This document shows positions 35,488 to 44,293 of a DNA stretch of 64,000 bases, in pieces. A program made the position numbers and the translations under genes. Origin of the DNA: CAZVRZ01 sp964629965 (GTDB lineage Bacteria > Chloroflexota > Anaerolineae > Anaerolineales > UBA4823); the NCBI GenBank assembly GCA_964629965.1, contig CAZVRZ010000003.1, positions 24,761 to 88,760 on the forward strand. The letters run 5' to 3'. How positions within the stretch are numbered: the first letter of the stretch is position 1; each line of letters starts with the position of its first letter. The notes under the pieces are model-generated. The model was not told the DNA's origin and ran no database searches. It was given only the letters and a program-made list of their open reading frames with translations.

Positions 35488-36702
35488 ATGATGAAACTGC
35501 GTACCCGTTACCCTCGTTTATATCGCCTCTTGCTCTGGAGCACCCTGGCTGCCAGCCTGGTCTTGCTCTGGCAATTGAATCTGCGGGTGCTTTCAAAACC
35601 GGCATATATTCCGGTGGATGACTTCGGGCATTACTGGGCAGCCGGGAAGCTCAACCAGCATGGCAGCAACCCTTACAGCCCAGAACAGGTGCAAGCAGTC
35701 CGTGATCAGATCACCGGAAAAGCGCCCGCTCCCGATACAATCCCCATCATGTGGACCCCCCCTTGGAGCCTGCCGTTGGTCATGCCCTTTGGAGCGCTGG
35801 ATTACCCCCTTAGCCGGGTATTGTGGCTGATGGTCAGTGTTGGCCTGGTTCTGAGCTGCACCAACCTACTCTGGAAACTCTACCTGGGACCGCCGCGCTG
35901 GCTGTGGCTGGCATGGCTGGCTGCTTTCATCTTCGGGCCTACCATATCTGTGCTGGAAAAAGGACAGATCACGCCCTGGGTCTTGCTGGGTATCACAGGC
36001 TTCTTGTATGCAATTGAAGTAAAAAACAATCAATGGCTGGCAGGCATTTGCGCCGCTCTGATTGCTATTAAACCCCAGCTTTTCTATTTATTTTGGCCAA
36101 TCGTCTTGCTGTGGGCGTTTAGACAACGCCATTGGAAATTCCTGGCAGGCCTGGCATTCACCCTGGCAGGAGCAGTGTTCGTGTCACTGTTGTTCAACCC
36201 GGCAGTGATCAGCCAATATCTGCAAGCTCTGACCTACGATACACCTGCCGATTGGGCCACGCCTACTCTAGGTGGTTATCTACGCCTGCTGTTTGGCGCC
36301 GAGCATTTCTGGCTGCAATTTGCGCCGCTTATCTTGGGTTTGGGTTGGGCAGCTTATTATGTATCCAAGCGTTGGCGCACATGGCATTGGGCCGAAACCA
36401 TTCCCGTGCTGCTCCTGGCATCGATCCTGACCTGCCCCTATGGCTGGACATACGATCAGGTTATATTGCTGCCTGCGATGCTGCAGGCTGCCAGTTGGCT
36501 GGTACGCCAGGGCCGCCGGCCTGCTGCAGGCTGGCTGGTGGCTGCCTTTGTGCTGATCCAAGGATTAGATTTATTTCTGCACCGCTCTTTGGACGAATTC
36601 TGGTTTGGTTGGCTGGCGCCGGCTCTGCTGCTCTGGTATCTGGCAGTGCGGCATTGCACGCAACCCATTGTCGAGAAAGACAAACAGGAAACAGCTTCGT
36701 GA
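35488..36702 (+). CDS. GT87-like (DUF2029) membrane glycosyltransferase 1
   Basis: 404 residues, about ten membrane segments. The first outer loop carries VDDFGHYWAAG with the DF acidic motif of GT87 polyprenyl-phosphate mannosyltransferases, then GSNPY. A later IKPQLFYLFWP resembles the family KPQ motif. Such enzymes transfer a sugar from a lipid-linked donor outside the membrane. It starts a chain of three overlapping paralogues. The acceptor is unknown. ATGATG offers two start codons (35488 or 35491). Confidence 0.78.
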   Translation: MMKLRTRYPRLYRLLLWSTLAASLVLLWQLNLRVLSKPAYIPVDDFGHYWAAGKLNQHGSNPYSPEQVQAVRDQITGKAPAPDTIPIMWTPPWSLPLVMPFGALDYPLSRVLWLMVSVGLVLSCTNLLWKLYLGPPRWLWLAWLAAFIFGPTISVLEKGQITPWVLLGITGFLYAIEVKNNQWLAGICAALIAIKPQLFYLFWPIVLLWAFRQRHWKFLAGLAFTLAGAVFVSLLFNPAVISQYLQALTYDTPADWATPTLGGYLRLLFGAEHFWLQFAPLILGLGWAAYYVSKRWRTWHWAETIPVLLLASILTCPYGWTYDQVILLPAMLQAASWLVRQGRRPAAGWLVAAFVLIQGLDLFLHRSLDEFWFGWLAPALLLWYLAVRHCTQPIVEKDKQETAS

Positions 36703-37865
36703 AAAAACCTTTGATCTTCGTGGCAATATTGGGCATCATCCTGGCCGTGTTTACTCCCATCATGGCCCCCGGCAAAGGCGAAGGGGATTTCCTGGCTTAT
36801 TGGTGCGCTGCCCGGCTGATGGTCACCGGAGGCAACCCCTACGACCAATCTGCAATGGAGGCCATGCAGCGCGCCAACCGCTCTACACCCGATGACGGCC
36901 AGGGGGTCACTCTGGGGCCATGGAACCCTCCCTGGCTCAGCTTGATCCTGCTCCCGTACAGCCTGCTGCCTTTCAAATTGGCGGCGCCGCTGTGGATGTT
37001 TACCAATATCATGCTGATCGGATTGTCCGTCATTCTATCGCTGCGCTTGCTTGATCGTTCTGCAGAAGGGCGAGAATTCTTATGGATTTTCATCGCCTGC
37101 CTGTTCTATGGCGAAACCATCTCGCTGATCAACATGGGGCAGGTCTCCAGCCTGGTGCTGCTGGGCCTGGTTCTAGGGATATATTGGCTGCGCCAGGGGC
37201 GTGACTACCTGGCTGGAGCAGCCTTTCTGTTGGCAACCATCAAGCCCCATCTCTCATACCTGGCGTTATTCACCATCCTGATCTATGTACTTTCCACGCG
37301 CCGTTGGAAGGCAGCGCTCGGCCTGGCCGCGGCCGGCGCGGCATCTACCCTGATCGCCTGGATACTATTCCCCGACTGGCTCGCGGCTTATTTTACGCTG
37401 GTAAGCAGCACCGCTTTCAGCCAGCTTTACACCAGCACCCTGGGAAGCTTCATCGATGAATTATTCGGGTTTCCCTACCTGCGCTACGCCGGTTTGTTAA
37501 CCCTGCCGCTGGCCTGGCCTCTCCTGAAAATCTCTGTCAAAAAGGGCTGGCTGACGGCACTCAACCTGGCTTTGTTGATCTCCGTCCCGCTGGCACCGTT
37601 TGGCTACAGCTTTGACCAGGCTGTCTTGATCCCCGCTGTCATCCAAATCCTACTATGGATATCTGAAAAACGCCTGCCGGCCGCCCTCGCCTGGGGATTG
37701 GCAGCCTGGCTCATCCTGGCAGACCTGGTGCTGTTGGGGCTGCTGACCCAGGATGGCTTACCCTATTTCTGGTTCTTCTGGGTTCCCCTAGCGCTACTGG
37801 CAGCTTACCTGATCGGCTACAGCCAGGATCCCTTCCAGCCGGCCACACAACCCACACCAACATGA
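36699..37865 (+). CDS. GT87-like membrane glycosyltransferase 2
   Basis: 388 residues starting at GTG (36699), which overlaps the stop of the previous gene as GTGA. GEGDFLAYWCAARL has the DF motif, GGNPYDQ the family Asn-Pro-Tyr, and TIKPHLSYLALF the KP block. About ten membrane segments. A longer frame upstream runs inside the previous gene in another frame and is rejected. It overlaps the next gene by four bases (ATGA), so the three paralogues are translationally coupled. Confidence 0.78.
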   Translation: MKKPLIFVAILGIILAVFTPIMAPGKGEGDFLAYWCAARLMVTGGNPYDQSAMEAMQRANRSTPDDGQGVTLGPWNPPWLSLILLPYSLLPFKLAAPLWMFTNIMLIGLSVILSLRLLDRSAEGREFLWIFIACLFYGETISLINMGQVSSLVLLGLVLGIYWLRQGRDYLAGAAFLLATIKPHLSYLALFTILIYVLSTRRWKAALGLAAAGAASTLIAWILFPDWLAAYFTLVSSTAFSQLYTSTLGSFIDELFGFPYLRYAGLLTLPLAWPLLKISVKKGWLTALNLALLISVPLAPFGYSFDQAVLIPAVIQILLWISEKRLPAALAWGLAAWLILADLVLLGLLTQDGLPYFWFFWVPLALLAAYLIGYSQDPFQPATQPTPT

Positions 37866-39058
37866 CCACCACCGCTCCCAAACCCATTCGCTCGCTCTGG
37901 CAGCGCCTGTTCGTTTGGGGCGCGCTGATCTTATCATTGGGCCTGCTTAGCCAGTTGAAATTTCAAGCGCCTTTATATGACTTTGTGGCCTATTGGTCGG
38001 CCGGCCGCCTGATCTCCCAGGGAGAAAATCCTTACAACACCGAAGCACTCTTACATATCCAACTCAAAGAAGGTTGGTTCCTGGATCAGCCGCTCAGGTT
38101 GTGGAATCCACCCTGGGCAATGCCCTTGCTGATCCCTTTTGGCCTGCCAGGCTATAACGCCAGCCGGATGTTTTGGTTCTTGTGCGAGGTCGCCATCATC
38201 GTCCTGGCCGCCATACAGAGCTGGAAGCTGTATCAAGGCCCGCCGCGGGCCGCGTGGCTGGGGTTGGTGTGCAGCGTGATCTACGGCCCAACCATCGTCG
38301 TGATGCTGCTCGGGCAGATCACGCCATTCATCTTACTGGGCATCGTTGGTTTTCTGACCTTTGTCCAAGAAGGCCCTCCAGGTGATAAACTGAAGAAGTA
38401 CCGTCCATGGCTGGCAGGCGCGGCGGCCTCCCTGATCAGCTTCAAGCCCCAGCTTCTCTTCCTTTTCTGGATTGTCCTGGCGCTGTGGGTTATCCGCCAG
38501 CGGCGCTGGGAGGTAGCAATTGCCTGCGGGGGCACTGCGCTGGCTGGGCTGGGTATCGCCATGCTCTTCAACCCGCCCATCCTTTCGAATTACCTGGCTG
38601 CAACCGCCAGTTACCCGCCCAATTACTTTGCTACACCCACTTTTGGCTATTACCTGCGGGTCTGGTTTGGATTAGAACACTTCTGGTTGCAATTCGTACC
38701 GCCTATCCTTGGAATAGCCTGGCTGCTATTATATTGGCGAGCCCGACGCGCCGGCTGGGAGTGGAAACAAGAAATGCCAGTGATCATGTTCGCCTCCATC
38801 CTGACAAGCTCCTTCACCTGGAATCACGACCAGATCATCTTGATCCCTGCAATCGCCCAGGTATGCACCTGGCTGCTCATACCACCTCAGCAGATCAAAG
38901 GCGGGCTCATCCTGGCAGCCTTCCTGGCCTTGAACGTCGCCGGGATCGCCATGCGCTCGCGGTACGATGAATCTACGCTGATCTGGATTGCTCCCCTGCT
39001 GCTGCTGCTTTACCTGGCTGCCCGGCAGGCTCCTCGACAAGCTCGTTTTTCTTCTTAG
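37862..39058 (+). CDS. GT87-like membrane glycosyltransferase 3
   Basis: 398 residues, third tandem paralogue. LYDFVAYWSAGRL (DF motif), GENPYNTEA, and SFKPQLLFLFWI with the KPQ motif are at the same places as in the preceding two, and the C-terminal IASILTSSFTWNHDQIILIP parallels ILTCPYGWTYDQVILLP in the first. Such similarity points to local duplication followed by divergence. About ten membrane segments. Confidence 0.78.
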   Translation: MTTTAPKPIRSLWQRLFVWGALILSLGLLSQLKFQAPLYDFVAYWSAGRLISQGENPYNTEALLHIQLKEGWFLDQPLRLWNPPWAMPLLIPFGLPGYNASRMFWFLCEVAIIVLAAIQSWKLYQGPPRAAWLGLVCSVIYGPTIVVMLLGQITPFILLGIVGFLTFVQEGPPGDKLKKYRPWLAGAAASLISFKPQLLFLFWIVLALWVIRQRRWEVAIACGGTALAGLGIAMLFNPPILSNYLAATASYPPNYFATPTFGYYLRVWFGLEHFWLQFVPPILGIAWLLLYWRARRAGWEWKQEMPVIMFASILTSSFTWNHDQIILIPAIAQVCTWLLIPPQQIKGGLILAAFLALNVAGIAMRSRYDESTLIWIAPLLLLLYLAARQAPRQARFSS

Positions 39059-39068
39059 GGAGTATGCT

Positions 39069-40592
39069 GTGACCGTCGATCGCACCTCTCGAAAATTCTT
39101 CACCCTGCCGCACCTGAGCACCGATGAATTGTGGCCGCTGGTGATCCTGGCCGGTTTCAGCTTTTTTGCATCCCTGACGCCGCTGCCCCCCAACGATTTT
39201 TGGTGGCACTTGAAGATTGGCGAGCTGATCTTCAACCAGGGGCATGTCCCAACCTCCAACCTGTTTGCCTGGACGCTGCCTCCCGAGCATCCCTTCACCT
39301 ATGGCGCCTGGCTGGGCGAACTGCTGCTCTATGCCCTGTACCGCCTGGGACAGCTTTCGCTGGTCACCTTCGCCCGAAATATCTTATTGCTGCTGGCCTT
39401 CTGGCTGGTAGGCTACGAAGCCCGCCGGCGCAGCGGCTCCTGGCGCCTGGCCGCCCTGGCAGTGGCGTTAGCCTGTGGTATGACGATCAACAACCTGCCC
39501 ATCCGCCCGCAAATCTGGTCATGGCTGCCTTTTGCCATTTATTTGATCGTCCTGGGAAAATTCGCCGATGGGCAGATCAAAGCGGGTTGGCTGCTCCTGC
39601 TGCCGGCGCTGATGGTTTTTTGGGTGAACGCCCATGGCGCCTTCATCCTGGGAGGCATCCTGATTGGCATCTTCTTCGTGGGTGAGGCAGTGCGCGCTCT
39701 GCTGCGTGCGCCCCAGGCGCTTTCCTGGAGGCAAGTGGGCTGCATCCTTGGCGCAGGTATCCTCAGCGGGGGTGCTATGCTCATCAACCCGCGTTTCACC
39801 CAGGTCATCGGCTATGTCTTCGATCTGATGACCGATAAACCCAGCCAGCAATTGATCGAAGAGTGGCAATCCCCCTCCCCAGCCGGCATCGCCAACCTGG
39901 TATTCTATGTCAGCATCTTGATCTTGATCGCCCTTCTGGCCTATACCCGCGCCCGCCTGACACCCACAGAACTGCTGCTCACCATCAGCTTCTTATGGCT
40001 GGCCTGGACCGGGCAGCGCTACGTGGTCTGGTATGGCATGGTTTGCACGCCCATCTTAATGCGCCTGATGGCTTTGCTGCCAATCTCTCTGCCAGCCCTG
40101 ATTCCGCAGCGCAATGCACTGAATGCCATCCTGGCAACAGTCATTTTCCTACCCATCATATTGATCCAGCCCTGGTTTGTCGAGAGTTTCCCCCTGCCAG
40201 AACGTTATTGGAAAATGGTTCATCGAGATATTCCCCAAGGCTCCCTGATCGGCATTGAAACGCCCATCGCAGCCGTAGAGTATTTGCGACAACATCCCGG
40301 CGGCAAGTTATTCAATGAGATGGGATATGGCAGCTACTTGATCTGGGCTATGCCCGATCAGGGCGTTTTCGTTGACCCACGGGTCGAACTATACCCTTAC
40401 GAACAATGGCAGGACTACATTCGCATCACGCGGGGGACGCGCTACAACGAGTTGTTGGCCCAATATGGCGCCGACCGCATCCTGTTGGATCTGGACTTAC
40501 AACCGGAACTGGCTGGGATACTGCCAACCGATCCCGGCTGGCAGCTCGAATATGAAGATGACCGTTCGCAATTATGGGAACGGGCCAAATAA
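39069..40592 (+). CDS. polytopic GT-C-like membrane protein with DFWWH motif (1)
   Basis: 507 residues, about eleven membrane segments and a C-terminal soluble domain of about 110 residues. Near the start PPNDFWWHLKIGELIFNQG has an acidic residue in the first outer loop, as in GT-C sugar transferases. The C-terminal domain includes FNEMGYGSYLIWAMPDQGVF and VDPRVELYP, shared with the protein at 44294-45802. Start codon is GTG (39069) after GGGAG. A role in glycan transfer is inferred from motif and neighbours only. Confidence 0.65.
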   Translation: MTVDRTSRKFFTLPHLSTDELWPLVILAGFSFFASLTPLPPNDFWWHLKIGELIFNQGHVPTSNLFAWTLPPEHPFTYGAWLGELLLYALYRLGQLSLVTFARNILLLLAFWLVGYEARRRSGSWRLAALAVALACGMTINNLPIRPQIWSWLPFAIYLIVLGKFADGQIKAGWLLLLPALMVFWVNAHGAFILGGILIGIFFVGEAVRALLRAPQALSWRQVGCILGAGILSGGAMLINPRFTQVIGYVFDLMTDKPSQQLIEEWQSPSPAGIANLVFYVSILILIALLAYTRARLTPTELLLTISFLWLAWTGQRYVVWYGMVCTPILMRLMALLPISLPALIPQRNALNAILATVIFLPIILIQPWFVESFPLPERYWKMVHRDIPQGSLIGIETPIAAVEYLRQHPGGKLFNEMGYGSYLIWAMPDQGVFVDPRVELYPYEQWQDYIRITRGTRYNELLAQYGADRILLDLDLQPELAGILPTDPGWQLEYEDDRSQLWERAK

Positions 40593-40605
40593 CGGTCTCA
40601 TAAAA

Positions 40606-41814
40606 TCAGGCTGGTTTCGGCTGCCCGGCGAACATATCCTTCAAGATATGGAACAAAAGAAATAGGGGGATGATTCCCATGACCGGAAAATTCACAAACT
40701 CCGACACGCTGAACAGGATCAACACAGAAAAATAAACGAAGATAACCGCATAAAGCAAGCGAACTGAACGAGAATTCGCCGCCCAGAGGACAAATAGTGG
40801 CACAACCACTAACAGGTCATACTGCATAAAGTGAGGGCTGCACAGCATGGGGAACAGAATAGCCAGCATTGGCAAATAACGATCGGATTGGCCCGGGTAT
40901 CTGCGCAGGAGCCAAAGACCGGACGCCAATACCAACATGACCCCCACAGATACTGAAACCGGCAGGATCGAACCGCGCAAGATATAAAACAGTCTGCTGA
41001 AAGATGCAATGGGGGTCACATCGTGCAAATGCCCCAGGGCAACGATCAGCGAGTTCTCTCGCATAAATTGTAAATAATCGAAATAAGGTGAGATACCTTT
41101 ATGGAGTACGCTCAGGCTGACCCACACAGCGCCCGTCACAGAAAGAGAGAAAAGCGTGCGGAAGTTTTTTGTGAGCAGCCAAACAAGAATCCAGCCGATC
41201 AGCATTTGGGGTTTGTAGAGTAACAAACCAGCAGCCAGGCCGGTTAAGTATGGCCGTTTGGCTTTCGTGAGAACTACGATCAGAGCAACGAGCAGTAAGG
41301 AATGCGCGTGGTTTTGGCCTAGCTGCAGCCCGGAAAATGTTGGATAGAACGAAAAAATGACAATGATTAACAGGCCCAATGACAAACCCTGCTTCTTCAA
41401 ATCTTCGGGCAGCAAATACTTGAATATCACCACCGCTGCCAGAAGCAGGCAGGCAATAGATACCAATGTCCACAGAATGAAAGCCGTTGTATAAGGCAAG
41501 AAAGATAATATTCCATAGACAAGCCCAACATAGGGTGGGTTGAGGAAAGCTGCTACACCTGTTTCCGGGATTCCAATGATCTGATTTTGCAGTCTAGCCA
41601 GGGCAGGCAGGCTGTAGAGCAGGTCAATATCCTTCCAGTAAAAATATCCCCCGGTGTAAAAAGGCAGAAAATCGTAACCGATCAAACCGCCGATCATGCC
41701 AAACCAATTCCTGGAGAAAACGACATTCAGGATGGTGATCGTCCAGAATACCAGGAAAAAAATTATTGGGTATGTGCGTAATCTTTTGGAGTTAATGAAC
41801 GACCAGGGGCGCAT
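40606..41814 (-). CDS. GT87-like membrane glycosyltransferase 4
   Basis: 402 residues, minus strand, convergent with the previous gene. IGYDFLPFYTGGYFYWKDID has the DF motif; YKPQMLIGWILVW is the KPQ region; LQLGQNHAHSLLLVALI resembles other GT87 proteins. GC content looks lower than in its neighbours, so a separate origin is possible. ATG at 41814 is used; a TTG three codons upstream is also open. Confidence 0.75.
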   Translation of the reverse strand: MRPWSFINSKRLRTYPIIFFLVFWTITILNVVFSRNWFGMIGGLIGYDFLPFYTGGYFYWKDIDLLYSLPALARLQNQIIGIPETGVAAFLNPPYVGLVYGILSFLPYTTAFILWTLVSIACLLLAAVVIFKYLLPEDLKKQGLSLGLLIIVIFSFYPTFSGLQLGQNHAHSLLLVALIVVLTKAKRPYLTGLAAGLLLYKPQMLIGWILVWLLTKNFRTLFSLSVTGAVWVSLSVLHKGISPYFDYLQFMRENSLIVALGHLHDVTPIASFSRLFYILRGSILPVSVSVGVMLVLASGLWLLRRYPGQSDRYLPMLAILFPMLCSPHFMQYDLLVVVPLFVLWAANSRSVRLLYAVIFVYFSVLILFSVSEFVNFPVMGIIPLFLLFHILKDMFAGQPKPA

Positions 41815-41881
41815 ATTTCCCAATAATGCTATCGTTAAGTGTAATATAATTTGGGCGCAGGCTAACTAAAAAAGCACTTCG

Positions 41882-41907
41882 CAGGTATTTTACCATACCT
41901 GATTTTT
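41882..41907 (+). terminator. terminator-like hairpin in a divergent gap
   Basis: CAGGTAT (41882-41888) pairs with ATACCTG (41895-41901) and is followed by ATTTTT. It lies between divergent genes and 40 bases before the next start, so it may be an attenuator or block read-through. The stem is short. Confidence 0.4.
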
Positions 41908-41946
41908 GTGTCTTCAAAGCGAAGGGATCCATCATCTTAAAACAGT

Positions 41947-43176
41947 ATGAAATCCATTGACGATCTCGACCGGTTATTCACACCGCAGCGCTTGCGCTAT
42001 CCCTGGTTCATCGGCAGCGCTCTGTGGGCCGGCTGGCTGCTCAGCCTGCTGCTCGGCAAAGGCATCACCGACCTGGCAGGGCACCTGATCGGCACCGATT
42101 TCGTGGCCTTCTACACTGCGGGGAAGATCGTGCTGACCGGGCAAAGCGCCCACCTGTACGATCTGGAATTGGCCCACACGATCCAGCAAGAGATCTATGC
42201 CGCACCATCCGAAAATTTCAATCCCTATTTGAATCCGCCCTTCTACGCCTGGCTCTTCGTACCTTTTGCCCTACTGCCCTACCCCATCAGCGCGGTGCTG
42301 TGGATGAGCGCCGGGTTGGTGCTGTTCTGGTTCAGCCTGCGCTGGCTGGGTGTGGAAAAACCCGGGTATATCTTCCTGCTGTCATTAACCTGGCTGCCGG
42401 CCTTTTCGGCGGTCAGCTTTGGACAAAATGCCTTTCTCAGCCTGGGGCTGTTCGCGCTGACCTACTGTTTATGGAAGAAAGAACACCGCCTGGCAGCCGG
42501 CCTGGTCAGCGGGCTGCTCATCTACAAGCCACAACTGCTGCTCGGATTGGGTTTCTTCTGGCTGCTCGAATGGCGGAAGAACTGGCGCTGCCTGCTGGGC
42601 ATGGCGCTGAGCGGTGCGACCCTGGCAGGCGCAAGCTTGCTGTGGATGCCGCAGGCCACCTTTGAATACCTGAACTACGCTCAAAAGATCGCCGCCAACC
42701 TGATGACAGTCGCCGGATTCCCCATGTGGAACGCGCACGCCGTGCAAGCTTTCTGGCTGGCGCTTTTCCCAGGCCAGAAGACCCTATCACAGGCGCTGTA
42801 CCTGGTCTGCGCGGCAGCCGGGTTGTGGGTCTTCGTGCGCCTGTGGCGCCAGATCCGGCCGCGCGGCCAGGTCTTATTCGGCGCGGCGCTGTGCCTGACC
42901 GTCTGGTTGACTCCTTACATGATGATCTATGATTGGGTGCTGCTGCTCATCCCGGCTGTTCTGTTCTGGCAGTACCAGCCTCGGGTCCGCAAAGAATGGC
43001 GCCTGCTCTACGCCTTGCTGTGGATCACGACCTTTCTCAGCAGCGTATTGACTTTTGGACAGTTGCACTACCTGGGCCGCGCCATCCAACTCAGCATCCC
43101 GGTGCTGGCCTGGGTGTTCTGGCAGGCCTATCGCTTACTGACCGCGCCGTCTGTAGATACGAACATCGTCATGTAA
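41947..43176 (+). CDS. GT87-like membrane glycosyltransferase 5
   Basis: 409 residues. IGTDFVAFYTAGKIVLTGQS carries the DF motif; FNPYLNPPFYAWLFVPFALL follows; the later IYKPQLLLGLGFFWLLEW is the KPQ block, and SFGQNAFLSLGLFAL parallels LQLGQNHAHSLLL in glycosyltransferase 4, to which it seems closest. About ten membrane segments. The next gene is convergent, five bases away. Confidence 0.78.
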   Translation: MKSIDDLDRLFTPQRLRYPWFIGSALWAGWLLSLLLGKGITDLAGHLIGTDFVAFYTAGKIVLTGQSAHLYDLELAHTIQQEIYAAPSENFNPYLNPPFYAWLFVPFALLPYPISAVLWMSAGLVLFWFSLRWLGVEKPGYIFLLSLTWLPAFSAVSFGQNAFLSLGLFALTYCLWKKEHRLAAGLVSGLLIYKPQLLLGLGFFWLLEWRKNWRCLLGMALSGATLAGASLLWMPQATFEYLNYAQKIAANLMTVAGFPMWNAHAVQAFWLALFPGQKTLSQALYLVCAAAGLWVFVRLWRQIRPRGQVLFGAALCLTVWLTPYMMIYDWVLLLIPAVLFWQYQPRVRKEWRLLYALLWITTFLSSVLTFGQLHYLGRAIQLSIPVLAWVFWQAYRLLTAPSVDTNIVM

Positions 43177-43180
43177 ATGC

Positions 43181-44290
43181 TCAAGCCGATCCCGGCCTGC
43201 GAAAAACCCGCCGCGAGAGCACGCCATAGTTCAACGCAAAGATCAACCCGGCTGCCCCTTCCAACAGGAAGATCAGGGTATTGTTGTCGCTCACAGCCGG
43301 CACAGCCAGGATGAAAGCCGCCAACAGAACCCAGGGCAAAGGCTTCTCGAAAACTCGAAAGAAGGGGATGTGTTCAAGCCGCAGGATCACCACCATCAGC
43401 AAAGCAGAAACCACCAGGATCAGCAGCCAGTATAGAACATAATTCTTTGCCAGGCCCAGCCGGTAGAAAGCATTGATCACCAGGATATGGACATACAAGA
43501 ACAAGAGCGAATTGCGTCCCAAGAAAAGCAAAAAGCGGTTGCGCTCGCCGCGCAGGGATGGAACACCGCGCACCAGGTAGAAGCCCAGGAACATAAAGAA
43601 ACAGGCCAGCAGGAAATAGCCTTCTGGCATATCCCATTTATCGAACAATCCGGCAATGAATTCCGGGGAAACGAGCAGCCCCAGCACGATACCGATTACA
43701 CTGGCAGCCGCCAGGATCAGGTTATGCCGGTTTGGGGCGCGATAAGCGTACACACCCAGGAAAAACAAAAATAGCCACGGAATGAAGGTGAAGGTGCCCG
43801 GCGCGAATACCGCCCCTTCCAGCGGCAAATCACCCAACGTCCAATCCAGAAGACGCTTGAACGCAAACACGCCGATGCCCAACACCCCATAGACCCATGC
43901 TTTTGGTTTCCACCTGCGTTCCACCAGGTAGACCAAAGCCGAGCCAACCGCGATCATTTGCAGCATCTGCATCTCAAAATGGCGATAGAAATCGATTTCG
44001 ATGATCCCATTCAAGCTGAAGCCCAAGACGAAGAGAAAACCTAACGGCAGCAGCATTTCCAGGGACGCATAGCGCTCCGCGCGAAAAGAGGCCGTCACGC
44101 CCGATGCCGAGAAGAAATAGATAGCGGCAAACGAGCCCAAAAAGGCCATGCCCAGCGGCAAGGGATGCTCGGTCTTTACATAAGCGTGCGAAAAGATCAT
44201 CAGGATGCAGGCAGCGCCTTTGAGCAGGTCCAAGCCATGATCCCGGCCCTGCAGTATCTGCTCCTGTTGCGGTTGACCCAGGTCAGGCAT
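43181..44290 (-). CDS. polytopic acyltransferase-like membrane protein
   Basis: 369 residues with about ten membrane segments. RDHGLDLLKGAACILMIFSH near the start resembles the opening of acyltransferase-3/DUF1624 proteins, where an Arg-x-x-x-Leu-Asp and a following His are conserved. Such proteins acetylate or acylate sugars at the membrane. It lies in the glycosyltransferase cluster and is followed by the DFWWH protein gene upstream by 3 bases, so decoration of the same glycan is plausible. The assignment is by pattern only. Confidence 0.6.
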   Translation of the reverse strand: MPDLGQPQQEQILQGRDHGLDLLKGAACILMIFSHAYVKTEHPLPLGMAFLGSFAAIYFFSASGVTASFRAERYASLEMLLPLGFLFVLGFSLNGIIEIDFYRHFEMQMLQMIAVGSALVYLVERRWKPKAWVYGVLGIGVFAFKRLLDWTLGDLPLEGAVFAPGTFTFIPWLFLFFLGVYAYRAPNRHNLILAAASVIGIVLGLLVSPEFIAGLFDKWDMPEGYFLLACFFMFLGFYLVRGVPSLRGERNRFLLFLGRNSLLFLYVHILVINAFYRLGLAKNYVLYWLLILVVSALLMVVILRLEHIPFFRVFEKPLPWVLLAAFILAVPAVSDNNTLIFLLEGAAGLIFALNYGVLSRRVFRRPGSA

Positions 44291-44293
44291 ACC

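Noticed and set aside
36132..36698. N-terminal extension of the second GT87-like protein
   Set aside because: It lies inside the first GT87-like gene in another frame, and the GTG at 36699 fits the family start and the GTGA overlap.
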